64,000 nt of DNA from Populus alba. Taxonomy: Eukaryota > Streptophyta > Magnoliopsida > Malpighiales > Salicaceae. Position numbers and translations under genes: made by a program. The notes beneath the pieces were generated by a model. That model did not search any database. It was not told where the DNA came from and worked only from the letters and a program-made list of their open reading frames with translations. The DNA lies in contig NC_133284.1 in the NCBI RefSeq assembly GCF_005239225.2, positions 30,738,339 to 30,802,338 on the forward strand, written 5' to 3'. Shown here one piece after another: positions 15,191-27,050 of this stretch. The stretch's first letter is position 1. Each line of letters starts with the position of its first letter.

Positions 15191-16260
15191 GATTTTCTCT
15201 TCAGTCAAGATGATTTTTCACTGTTTGTTTATCACTTTATGCTTGAGATTGTTTACTTACTTCTGTATGTTGACGACATGGTCCTTACTGACAACAATTC
15301 TTTTATGATTCATACTTTTATTACTCAGCTTTCCAAATAATTTTTCATGAAAGATTTGGGTGATCTTCATTGTTTTCTTCGTGTTAAGGTTCAAATTAAC
15401 GAGAAGGGTATGTTTCTTAGTGAAACGAAGTATGCTTTTGATCTCTTGTAGCGAGCTTCCATGACTGATGTCAAACCTATTTCTACACCCTTTGTAGTTG
15501 GTCAACATCTGTCAGTCGAACGTAAGTTGTTTTCTGACCCTACTCTGTTTCGGTTACTAATTGGTACTCTTCAATACTTTACCATCACCAAGTCAGATTT
15601 ATCCTTTTCTGTTAATTTTATTTGTCAATTTATACATATTCCAACTAAGAATCATTTTTGTGCTCTCAAACATATTTTGCGCTATGTTACAGGCATCGTT
15701 TATCATGGACTTCTACTTCATAAATAGCCCACTCATGATCTTATTGCCTATTTTGATACGGACTGGGCTGGTTGTCCTAATACACATCGTTCTACCACTG
15801 GTTATGCTATCTTTTTTTTTGCGCCAATTTAATTTCTTGATCCTTTAAAAAACAAAGCACCGTCTCCCATTCAAGTGCAGAAGCCGAATATCGCTCTTTA
15901 GTTGTTGTCACTGTCGATATTGCATGGCTTGTTCAACTACTTCGGGACCTTCGTGTTACACTATCTATTTCACCTAGAATTCTTTGTGACAATCAAAGTG
16001 CAATTTTTATGGCAATCAATCTGGTTACTCATCCTCGAACCAAACATATTGCAATTGACTATCACTTTATACATGAGGTTGTTGCTAATGGAACTTTGAA
16101 AGTTGATTTTGTTCCTCCACAACTGCAACTCGTTGATACGTTAACCAAAGGCATCCCCACTCCTCAATTTTATCTCTTTCAAAGCAAGCTCAATGTTATC
16201 TCTTTTGCCACGCTCACCTTGAAGAGCGGTGATAGGGGAGAATCAAATGATTCTCCATAA
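15191..16260 (+). pseudogene. Ty1/copia pol remnant (reverse transcriptase end and RNase H)
   Basis: Translating in pieces gives SQDDFSLFVYHF, then LLLYVDDMVLT, the copia reverse-transcriptase catalytic motif with both Asp residues. Next come KDLGDLHCFLRVKV, LIGTLQYFTITKSDLSFSVN and the RNase H start YFDTDWAGCPNTHRSTTGYA. The conserved copia C-terminus VDTLTKGIPTPQF is at about 16132-16170. Stops and frame changes interrupt it near 15340, 15450, 15725 and 15830-15960, so it cannot be translated whole. Gag, protease, integrase and the front half of reverse transcriptase are absent upstream. The purine run GATAGGGGAG after the stop region looks like a polypurine tract, so LTR sequence probably follows from about 16243. 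This is an old, 5'-truncated element. Confidence 0.9.
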
Positions 16261-16335
16261 TATGCGTTGTATTCCTGTTTTGTTACTGTAATATCTACAC
16301 ACCTGAATGTGTAGATGATATTACTTGATTATTGG

Positions 16336-17329
16336 CAAGGTTGTCAAAAATATTTTTTTTACACGACACGAAATATATAATATAAACTCGGATTGTAAAC
16401 TCGAATTGTAAAATCACAAGAAAAATATTTTAACTAATTATATATTGACAATTTCAGTCAAGTAGTAAATAATAATATAATACAATTAAAATAAAAGTGA
16501 AATAAACAATACAAATATCTAAATACCTTAAAATACATAATTCAAATAAAAATTCATACATGGTTTAAATAACTTAAAAATACAAAAAGAAAAAAAAATA
16601 AGATTGCAAAACTATTTTTTATTGATAGAGTTTTAAAACATTTTCTAGAGGATAGGTCTTGAAACACCCTACAGACAACTAGTGAGATGATATAACATTC
16701 TAAGGTATATCACCAACTTAAAAAAAAATTAACAGAAACCACTATAGTGAACTCGTGACAACGAGAACAAAAACGTACAAAATGACATCAATTTAATCTC
16801 ATGCCACCTTACCTTTCATCTTTTTTATATTAGTAACAAGTCTTATAAATAATGTCCAAATATCCCACCAAGCAAGACATGTATTTTAAGTTCTCTCTGA
16901 GTCTTTATCGTCTCTCTTTGTAGTTAACAAATGATTAGTCTAAAACATAATATTTCTCTCTATATAAGTATTCCTATCTCTTATTTTACTCCTTTTATTT
17001 ATCACCATCTACCTCTATCTTCTCATAGTTTGGATCCTCCGATCATGCCTTCCCGGTCTAAAATACAATATAAGGCTTTCCCATACCCAAGATCCTTTAA
17101 TGTTGATGTTAGTCCGCTAAGATTGAAAATTTGAGATTTGAGCAATGGAGAAAGGAACGATTAGGAAATGAAAATTATGTAGTGGAGTATTAGGAGGATC
17201 GGACAAAGAGATAGTATTTTGATCGAGTTTGACCGATTTCGAGTTTTAACCTGATTTAACATGTTTTATATATATTGACTCATGAAATCATAAGATTTTA
17301 AAAATAAATTCGTGATTTTAACAACCTTG
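16336..17329. mobile_element. Non-autonomous hAT-type element (994 bp) in the copia 3' region
   Basis: The left end reads CAAGGTTGTCAAAA and the right end, reverse-complemented, reads CAAGGTTGTTAAAA, a 14-bp terminal inverted repeat with one mismatch. It is flanked by ATTATTGG (16328-16335) and ATTATTTG (17330-17337), an 8-bp target-site duplication with one difference. The 8-bp duplication and a CAAGG terminus fit the hAT superfamily. No transposase is recognisable inside; a 67-codon plus-strand ORF at 16931 shows no domain. It lies 3' of the copia pol remnant, in what is probably its LTR, so it is the younger insertion. Confidence 0.75.
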
Positions 17330-17574
17330 ATTATTTGTATTCTAATCTTTCCTATTATATAGGATCACATAACCATCATTATTGTATATAATGGATAGAC
17401 TTCTCCTTAACATTGCAAGGAGACTTTCAGCCATTACTCCCATCTGTCAAACTCTTTTACATAAATATTCTAAACAAAAGGTAATCAAATGGATTCACCC
17501 TCATCGTCTAATATCCATCAAGTCGTCATCGTCATCCATTGAAAGGTCGCAACCAAATTTACCACCCCTGTACT

Positions 17575-20500
17575 CTACTCTCGTATCTTTTGGATTCCAA
17601 CCCAGCGTGCATAGTCCACCCACCTGCAGCAGAATACTCACAATCCTTTAATAACATCTGTGGAAACACCACGAAATGGACAGGAGAGAGTTTATAATAT
17701 CTTACATCAATGACCCCAAGAATGTGTTGCCAGTTCGAACGACAAAGCAGATTGCACTCAATATAACCTTTTGCTGGTGTAGCATAGGCTCCAAAACTCT
17801 CTGTTCAATAACTCCAGCAAGGATCTGGTACCTGTTAAACAAAGAATGCTATTGTTGTTAACGTTTCATGATGGCGTGCTGGCAACTCCATTCAGACAAG
17901 AGACTGCTTTACACACAGACATTTGGTGCACAGTTACTGACAAGTTGACAGATATTGATGGCTAAAACATTCGTGGTTATAGGAAAGATACTCGGTTAAG
18001 TCTTGCTCTCCTCTTCTAGTCATAAGATTCAAAATTGTATTTGGAGCACCTTCATCTAAATTAAGTTGATGAAGCCCAGTTACCTTTGAGCATACGCACA
18101 CAACCTTTTCTTTTCATTGTGTGTGGGCTTAAAGTTATATTATACAAGCAACAGCAAACTTACATTTCATAGCTGCATATCTTTGCTTTCGTCCAAATTA
18201 AGATTCTTGAAGTTTAAAGATGTTGATTCGTATCATTATTAGCAGGTTAAGGCACTGTAAAAGAATTAGAATATAAATGCCAAAGATTACCTTAGGTTGC
18301 TGGAAACTGCCATATACACACCATAGGCAACACTGGTTGACAATATAGGCACGTCCTCTGCTTCTCCAGCAAAAGATTTATCAAAAGCCTTTCGTGCATT
18401 AATCAACGCATTTGTTATACCTACACCAACCTGTAAAGAGGCTGCTATCAGTCCAATGCAACCAGAACAAAATTGATGCTACCAATCACACAGCAATAAC
18501 TTGATATGCAAATCATACATGAATCCACTGAGAATTAGGATGGGATTTATGGAAATTCTTGCACTTAACCAGATCATTTGAATTCAATTAATTTCTCAAG
18601 AAAATTAGAATGCAGCTCAGTTGCCGTCAGTCAAAAAAATGGAGATTCTGGAAGAACAACACACTTATAAAAACATATATTCAGATCAAATTATGAAGAG
18701 AAGAAAATATGGCCAACTAACTTGTCCTATAGGTTTCCCACCACACAGCAAGATACTTCTTTCAGCAGGACAGAGCAGTAGGTTTCCCCCATGCAGAGGA
18801 AAGTAAAAATGTAATCAATGCATGCAATACATGAATATATTCATAGATAAATGCGTGCGCACTTAGAAGTAAAACCCCCATTGGCAAGAAAATCCCAAGG
18901 AGTTCATATTGCTTGAGAGTTTCTCAATTCAATCAAGCAAATAGATATGAACTGCACTAGCAAAGCTTGGTGCATTCAAAAAAGTGCTAAACCAACATGC
19001 AGCACACACATAGGCCATAATATTTTTTGCTTGAGCTGGTCTAGTTTTAATTAACTGATCTGTTGCCTCAAACGATGATTTCCGTTCAAGATGCATTTTG
19101 TAGATACGTATGTTCATGGGCTTATCGAGTGCTACTGCTACCTTGACATCAGAATATACCAACACAGGTTCTGTCATCTGGGTAGTTCTCATGGGTATGA
19201 TCTTTAATCTTAGAGGAATTGCAATAATGAACCCAATGAAATTGCATCAAATCAAATCTGAAACTATTTGTAGGGACAAGCATCTCAAAGTTCATTATGA
19301 TGTTCCTGTCACCAATCTCAAACTTTGAACATTTTGCCTTTCTAATTATGAATTTGAATGTGTAATGGCACTGGCAATGCAGGATCTCCATCATCTTCAG
19401 TACTCAAAGAGTCAAACTATAAAGACATGAAATGGGCAATTGAACACCACACGAACATATCTTCAGCATGGCACAAATAAAAAGAAATGATCACTTAAAA
19501 ATAGCAGGAAAAAGAAGAGTGGCTGTTTCTTCCGCTGGAATTTTATGTAATGAAAGTTTGACAAATAAAGGAAGATTTCTTCCTGCCTCCTGGTTGACGA
19601 TAAGACACAACGCTCTCCATTAGCACTAAAAAAATATCAAACACCACAACTACAATGTCTAGGAACCATATCAAATTCAGATTCTGTAAGGTGATAACTT
19701 ACTAGAGATGCACCGGTACCGACTGCAAATAGCTTGGCTCCATTACGCTGCAAAACAAATTAACATGATAGAAAATTTGAAATTTCCATAAAAAAGACTT
19801 GGTTTGTCTAGATGATCTGGTACATACCAGTATAGCGCCTATTCTCTGTAAAAATGAATAAGATGTTCCAGCCAAAGCCACCTGCATGCAGGATTTTGCA
19901 AGTTCACAATTGGGGAACAAGCTTTAACAGTATCAACAACAACTTGCAGACTAAAATAATAATTAACCTGGAATGCATTATCAGGACAACTGTAGAAGAA
20001 CTTAGAAACTGGACCAGCACTGAGTGCAAGAGGTGGTCGAAGAGAAACAGTAGGAGCAGGAAGCCAAACGAGCATAAAATCTGCTATTATGGCCATTACC
20101 TAAAACAGGAACCATATTGAGTAAAAATATAATAAATTGTAACAGAAGAACAGGAATAGATTGTGCATGTCTTCACTGTAGAATAAAGAAGTACAGCTCT
20201 TCTTAGTTCACTTGAAGAAATAAAGCCTATCCAAGCATGGCTGGCTCTGTCTCCATGCAAAAAGGCCGAGCCAGGCTAAGGGATTTCAACTATGATTAGC
20301 TCGATTCTGACATAACATTAAATACGTCCTCTATGCACTCAGTATTAAGGTGGCCAAATAAGGTTTGCATGTCTTAGGCTAGGCCAGTAGACGAGAGTTA
20401 GGATCACTGGCACTTCTTTTCTCATGAGACCCTAGTGTTCAAGATTCTTGGACAGTTTTCCACTTAATTTTAGATGGGATAGTGTTAGTCCCTCGGTACA

Positions 20501-21788
20501 AGCTCAAGAGGGTAGGCAGCACTCATTTTGAACTTCCACTGATAAAAGTTTTATGGAACATGAGAAAATTACATAGACAGCCATACCACATCGGCAAAAA
20601 CAAAATCCAGCTCCTTGGTGAACTTTTCTCTGCGCCGTTCCAGCTCTGCAGCGGTCTGAAGAGCAAGAAAAATTGCGAAAGATTATCCATGATCAGTGAC
20701 ACATACCTCACTACCTGCTAAATACCTAACAATGCTTTACAGATAGAGCTACAATGCCAATTTGGAACGTGAACAGCCTTGGTTAAAAATAATAATAAAA
20801 AAATCCCCACAAATCCAGGAGGCATGCTTATAGAACCAATTAGCATTACTGCTTGATAATCTTAATATTGTGTGGTAAGAATGTCACGTAAATTAAATGT
20901 TCTGAGAATCGTGACAAATCATCAGATGATCAGAGATTCTTAAGAAGAAAAAAAGGTCAACCCCCCTCTAGTTGACTTGCTAGTTACACATGCAACAACC
21001 AATCTAATTGATCTCACCAGCCATTGAAATTTCAACCAGCCCCTCACGAGCAACTTCCATTCTTTCTTGCCAATAGTACAGTATTAAAGAAAATGAATAC
21101 ACACAGTTCTAGTAGTTGATAATGAACTCTGAGATATTTAGATGTACAAACCTTGGTAAAGATCCCAACACCACACTCGATGGCAACTTTAGTCAAGAAC
21201 AAATCATCAGCAAGCAACCTTTCTTTAAACCCTCCAAATTGAAGCAACCACCTAAACACTGCTGATTTCTCCAGTTCTAAGTACCTGCTAACAATCGACC
21301 CTGGCACCCTCCCTGCCTCAATTGCCGCAGCCAAGTCCTTTGGCAAGCTCTCCAACGACCTCCCCACCTAATAATGATCACCAACTGCAAATCATCAAAC
21401 TCAAAACAACAAACCAAATCATATCACAAATACATCGATCTTTATATTTGTATTGTAAATGTGTACGTACCTCTGCCAATGCAAGAATGGCCTCATTCTT
21501 GTTGCGGGACCCAGCATCACCACCATCATCATTCCCACCACCTCCACCACCAGAAATCCCACCACCACCTACGCCATCGTCTCCTCCACCAGAGGAGAGA
21601 GCGATGGTTGTTCGAAATCTTTTAAAACGAGAAGTAGTTGTGGTCCGGGAAAGAGGAGTAGCAGAGGGTTTCGAAGTTGGGATGGCAACACAGAGAGAGA
21701 TTCTGGCAAAGTTGTTGCTGTGATGTTGATGGTGGTAGTTCGGTGACCGAAGAGAAAAGGCGCGTGTAGAGAAGGCGGCAAACGCCAT
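17575..21788 (-). CDS. RETICULATA-RELATED (DUF3411) chloroplast membrane protein
   Basis: Nine exons, 21788-21471, 21367-21152, 20655-20587, 20099-19968, 19881-19828, 19747-19703, 18430-18291, 17831-17706 and 17623-17575, join to 382 residues. The N-terminus is Ser/Thr/Arg-rich like a chloroplast transit peptide (about residues 1-65). A Gly/Asp-rich linker (about 65-95) follows, then the DUF3411 region from about 120 to the end. Landmarks are PKDLAAAIEAGRVPGSIVSR, LADDLFLTKVAIECGVGIF, ELERRREKFTKELDFVFADV, ADFMLVWLPAPTV, GTGASLVGVGITN and the end GSLMWVDYARWVGIQ. The last intron splits the codon for Met in SLMW, so stopping at the apparent TAA at 17703 would lose the true C-terminus. Arabidopsis relatives are plastid-envelope proteins; loss of RETICULATA gives net-patterned leaves. 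Molecular activity is unknown. Confidence 0.93.
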
Positions 21789-23430
21789 TTGAAGAGAGTT
21801 TGTGTTATTTTAGGACAGTGGAGGTAAGAAGGATCAGACTGTTAGAGTTTGGTGGTTGAGAAAGTGTTTTAGGTACTGGCTGGCGCGATGACTCTACAAA
21901 TGAAAACAAAACCATACATGCAGTCTACCATGTCACTGTATGACACGCTCCTCCACAATTATGAATTTTTATTATTTTTATATTGATACTTTTTAAGAAA
22001 ACAATAGCACACTAAGTTAAAGATCTTGAATATAACAATATTTGAAAAAAATTAGGAAAATAACATATTTTTACATTAAAAATACAATATATTTAAATAT
22101 TAGTATTCTGGAGCACAACATATCATATAACTTAAATGTCTCTAGATCAAAAAAAAACATAACACAGTAATTTCTTCTTTTTTTAAAACAATATACTCAA
22201 GCTTTATTTTTCTAAAAAACTCACAAAACACTTATTTCCCCCCGCTGAAACACCAAGAAAATCAAATTAATCCTAATCTTTAAGTACAATTGGATGTTTT
22301 TTCTTCAAAATTGTTGTTATTACCACAACCACCCCAACCTTTTTTCTAGACCTACAAGCAAGGTAAATATACTATATTGTTATAAATTTATGTTTAATTT
22401 AGTTAAAATAAAATAATTGTTTATGATGGATTTAGGGTTTAAGGTGAATTTAAAAGTTTGTTGAATTAATGATAAATTAGCTATGAATATCATCAATAAA
22501 AGTTGATTTGATATAGTTGAACATGAAAATAAGTTAAATTAAATATGAATCAATTATTTCAATTAATTATGTGTTGTGTTTAATTTTGGATAAGTTGTGG
22601 AACTAAGAATCTTGTGCGGATTGTTAGAATTAGCTAATAATGTAATTAACTATACTTGATGATTTAATGAAACAAGGCATGAAGGTGTTAGAGTTACGAT
22701 GAATTACACAGTGCATTGAATTGTTAATAAGATGAGTAATTTTATATTTTTCTTTCAATTATATTAATTTGCTACTATTTTGGGTTTGATTTAATGCAAT
22801 TAAGCATGAAAATATCAATTAAATTTGGTACCATGAATTATGTTTAATTTTGATCAAGTATGCTTTTGCATTAATTTTTGAAAATTTGATTGAATTTGCA
22901 ACGAATTTTTCCAATTGAGGTTTGGGTAATGGAAATTAGTTAAAAATATATCTGATTAACCATAATCTGATTTTTTTTTAATAGGATATCTTATGATATA
23001 TTTATTTTTATATCATTGTGGTGACACTATTGTTTATTATGTGAACAATAGTATAACGTATAATGACATGAGTAATTTGTTGTTAAATGGTAATTTAGGC
23101 ATGTCATGTGCAGAAATGAAAGAAATTATTTGTTATGAACTTTGGTGAAATTATAATGATATTAATGTTGAAATAACTTAGATTTAAATTGGTAAACACC
23201 TATTATCCTCTATCAATTATGTATAATAACAGTTTTAAGACAATGATTAATTTTTTCTTCCAAAGTAGTTTGAACATGATGATATTATATGTGAATAGTT
23301 GACTAAAATTTATGTTTATTTCAACTTCTTCTGGTCCTTCAAAATCAATTAGTATAGGTAAAAAAAGTTTATTATTAGATAATTTGCTGTAAAAAAAGTT
23401 TATTATGTTTGATAATTTGTTTGTTAATTA
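21789..23430. other. Intergenic region, no supported gene
   Basis: The first about 100 bases are probably the leader and promoter of the RETICULATA-RELATED gene. The rest is AT-rich with no domain seen in any frame. From about 23300 it grades into the Mutator-like transposase remnant. Confidence 0.5.
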
Positions 23431-25600
23431 ACACAAATTTGACTATTCCGAGCCTATTGATAATGAAGATGATGAGACATTACAACAAAATATGACAATA
23501 AATATTGATGTTGATGTTGTCAACGATGATGATGGTAAAATGATACCTCTTGTTCCTGAATTTGAATATGTTTTTAGATCTAGTTTTGTTATTTATCATG
23601 TTTGGGCACTTAGTCATAAACATATGCCATGAGAGTTTGATTTGGAGGCTAGACAAACATTCTACAGTAAAAATAAATTGGTTAATGCAGTTAAACGGTG
23701 ACACATTACACATTCAGTTAATTATTAAGTCCAACGATCGAACTCTATATTTGTTCAATTATAATGTGTGCAAACACCTAAATATAAATGATATTTGTGT
23801 AGGGGATATTATAAAATGTTAGATTCATTTTAGATAACAAAGTTAAAAGGTCTACACATGTGTTTCGATCTTTTTTCAAAAAGACCAAAATCAGTTTAAT
23901 GCAAATTTTATTAATGTTGCTATATCAACCCTTATTGTGGATAATCTTTCAATGACTATCACAAGCATACATGATAAAATAAAATTGCATTACAAGTATA
24001 AAATATCATATGACAACGCATGAGTTGCAAAATAGGAAGTGTTTGAGCATTTTTTTAGTTCACAAGACAAGTCTTTTAAAAAATTACCTAGGTTGGTTTT
24101 GGTAGTAAATGAATCAAATCCTGGAATAGTTGTTGATTAGATATATAAAAGAAATTTTGATGATAGTACAATGGTTTCGGGGAGAGTTTTTTGGTCACTT
24201 GAACCTTGAATTAAAGGTTTTAAGTGCTGTAGACCACTTATCAGTGTTGGTGGCACATATTTATATGGGCAATCTAATAGGAAGTTATTGATTGTGGTTG
24301 TTTTTTATGCAAATAATGAGATATTCCCTTTGATTTTTGCAATTATTAATGAAAACAATAATTATAATTGGAGATATTTTTTCTTTATTTATAGAGATAC
24401 ATTATCGGTAATAAAACAAGTATATGTATAATATCATATAAACATAGAGGCATAAAGAATGGAATAACAAAAATTTAGCGTGAACCTATAAGATAACATC
24501 AATATTATACCCCGGATTTTATTAACAACTTCAATCATAAATTCAAAAACCCATTTATGAAAAAAGATTTGATATGGATGTGTTATGAACATTCAATGTG
24601 CAAATTTGATTTGTGATATAAAATAAAGTGCAAGTTGGATCCATCATATCAAGAATGGCTTGAGAGAGAACAAAAAGAAAAATAAGCTTTATGTTATGAT
24701 ATCGGTCACCGGTATGGTAATATGACAATTAATCTTTCAAAATCATTTGATCATGTTTTGAAAGGTGCTTATGCAATGCATGTCCCAACTCTAGTGCAAT
24801 TGATATTTTACAAGTATAATAGTTATTGGGTTAAGTAAAGACACAAAACTAATGATTTTATTTAACATGGAATAATTTGGCCTTTGACAATTCAAATTGA
24901 ATTGACAATGAACAAGGATAGAACAAGAAATCATACTGTAATGTTGTTCGACTCTGAGCAACATGTTTTCTAGGTCAATACCTTTATTAAATCATGTGTT
25001 GTAAAAGAAGTCAGACGGGTAGTCAAATTATATGATAAAACAACATATGATAAATGACATGCATTCCAATATTTATTTTTCTTGGATTCGAGGGAACCCT
25101 ACCCCCCGAAAAGCGCACTTTATGGGCCCAAGTGAGTTAGTAAAACCCCGGCTGTCTCAGACTCTTACAAGAGGTGCACGCCTCAACTCGAACTCGAGAC
25201 CTGCTGTGCAGATCTTAAGCTCTTTGCCATCACGCCATGTCCCTTGGGGACTTTAATATTCATGTTCACATGTTCTTTTATATTGTGTCAAGAATCACTT
25301 AAACTTTATATAGTTTGTTGGTAATTATTACATAATTTAGAACTACGGATCAACATATGACATGCCATTCTGTTCATTACCATATGAGTTAGAATTGAGT
25401 GATTACTTTAAACCTCGAGTTCAAACAGACTCATCTAGATGGAATTCCAGACGTGGTCAACGAATGTCTGCTCGTTCGCATAACAAGATAGATGCAAGAG
25501 AAGGTTATACACATTATAGATGTGGCATATATAATGACACAAACCATAAAAGAAAAACATGTTTTAATCGAGAACGTATGTATGACAAAACATATATTTG
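23431..25600 (+). pseudogene. Decayed Mutator-like (MULE/MuDR) transposase
   Basis: Pieces in all three forward frames follow the order of a plant MULE transposase. An acidic N-terminal region with FEYVFRSS and LVNAVKR comes first (23.5-23.7 kb). KLPRLVLVVNESNPGIVVD follows at about 24.1 kb. The DDE-type core GFKCCRPLISVGGTYLYGQ with NNEIFPLIFAIINENN is at about 24.2-24.35 kb. In that core the usual first catalytic Asp (in a VDGT-type motif) reads GGT, so it is lost. NLSKSFDHVLKGA follows at about 24.73 kb. A C-terminal zinc knuckle reads HYRCGIYNDTNHKRKTC at about 25.51-25.56 kb. Many stops and frameshifts make it non-functional. A SINE is inserted just before the zinc-knuckle part. Terminal inverted repeats were not identified. 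Confidence 0.85.
25070..25252 (-). mobile_element. tRNA-derived SINE nested in the MULE remnant
   Basis: Read on the minus strand it begins near GGGACATGGCGTGATGG, which fits an RNA polymerase III A-box. CTTAAGATCTGCA follows, then a B-box-like GAGTTCGAGTT, then a GC-richer body ending in an A-rich tail (CCAAGAAAAATAAA). AATATT-type words flank both sides and could be a short target duplication, but they are weak. The tRNA-like head with a family-specific body is the plant SINE pattern. Assignment to a Salicaceae SINE family is inference. Confidence 0.65.
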
Positions 25601-25979
25601 TTATGATATATTATGATATTTGATAGAGCATATTAAATTAATTTAATTTAACATCAAACATGGATACTATTATATAGAATGTCGTGCACTCGAGGTGGCA
25701 AATTGTCTCCTTATTCTGAGCATTCACATTAAGACGATGATATTCCCAAAAAGCATAACAATGACATCCACGAAGAGCATAACTATAATCATGAAGAGTA
25801 TGCATCACAGTACATGTCTACCAAAACCATTGGCACTTATGTCTTGCGATTATATGATAGACATCGACTGGAGGATGTTTTCATAGGCATTATTTAATTT
25901 TAATATATTTTTAATTTATTTAACATTAAAGGTATTATATATTCATATACTTATATTTTAAATTGTTATGCACGATGAG

Positions 25980-26577
25980 ACTATGATTTATTATTATACA
26001 CATAGGCGAACAAGACTACATGAACGAGTTCAATCATATGTGTTACAAACATGTTTTTTACACGTTAATTGTTTAGAACACATCAAGATTGACCACAATA
26101 TAATCCATATATTGATTGAGTGATGAAGATGTGAGACACACACATTTCATCTTAGGCATGAGAAGATAACACCAATATTACAAAACGTGACAATTTTACT
26201 TGGATTGTCTATTAATGGACGAGAAGTCACATCTACTAGTGTTCATAATTGGATTGTGTTATACAAGTGATCATTTACATTGATAACCCTTCCTTCTAAA
26301 TTGAAAGGGGTATCATATGTCTTAAATGGATTGAGAAATAATTTACGATACTACTAGATGATGCTAACGATTAGTTCTTGTGAAGGTACCAATTAATTAT
26401 TATGATTTGAATTTGTTGATTATTTATTAAGTTTGCATTAATTATTATGATAATTTTAATGTGTTATGTAGGTATGCTGAGCATATATACTGTATTTTTT
26501 TGGTAATGTATTATTCATAAACCTCATAGGGAGATACATGCTTTTTAATTTATTTGATGTTACGAGATGATTTTGAA

Positions 26578-26608
<31 letters not shown>

Positions 26609-27050
26609 GGAGAATTTAAAATATTAATTTACATTTTAAATGTTTATTGTTAACACAAAATAAAAAAAAATCACAATTATAGTCTCAATAGCATCTTCAT
26701 GTGAGTCGGCCTTAAATACCTAGACTGGTCCATAATTGTGTAGACTATCATAAGATAATAATTGTATGTATTTATACATTCTAATTGTAACTTTAAAAAA
26801 ATACTAGTAAACTCAAATATTTATAATGCTAGGTGGCGTGCTAGTAAAGTATTTGATAATAATTTAACATATGTGTTGACATTTTATCGGAGTGAGGTAG
26901 ATAGATAACATGCTATCTATATACTTTTTGAACCATTTGTTAAATAAAAAGTTTAACATCACTGAATTATTATTGTTTAATATTTAGGAAACTTATACTT
27001 TAGAAGTCATGTGGATGCTTTATTCAGATGAAAGATTAACAGTTGGTATA
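25980..27050 (+). pseudogene. Decayed plant mobile domain (PMD, aminotransferase-like) coding region
   Basis: Forward-frame pieces match the PMD order: a leader with HRRTRLHERVQSYVLQ and DHNIIHILIE (about 26.0-26.12 kb), then ETHTFHLRHEKITPILQ continuing as LLGLSINGREVTS (about 26.13-26.23 kb). Further on come RYAEHIYCIF (about 26.47 kb) and LTYVLTFYRSEVDR (about 26.87 kb). The ETHTFHLR...GLPxxGxxV pattern is the PMD signature. Stops and frameshifts break it, and apparent introns or AT insertions separate the pieces. PMDs occur in the MAIN/MAIL proteins and inside Mutator-like and Ty3-type elements. Here it directly follows a MULE transposase on the same strand, so it is probably the downstream part of the same element. 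Confidence 0.75.
26581..26608. repeat. (AT)14 microsatellite
   Basis: Fourteen perfect AT units sit between two pieces of the PMD remnant. Confidence 0.95.

Noticed and set aside
21322..21723. 133-codon Pro/Ser-rich ORF opposite the RETICULATA-RELATED first exon
   Set aside because: It is the complement of the Gly/Asp-rich linker and spans an intron of the real gene. It is a shadow.
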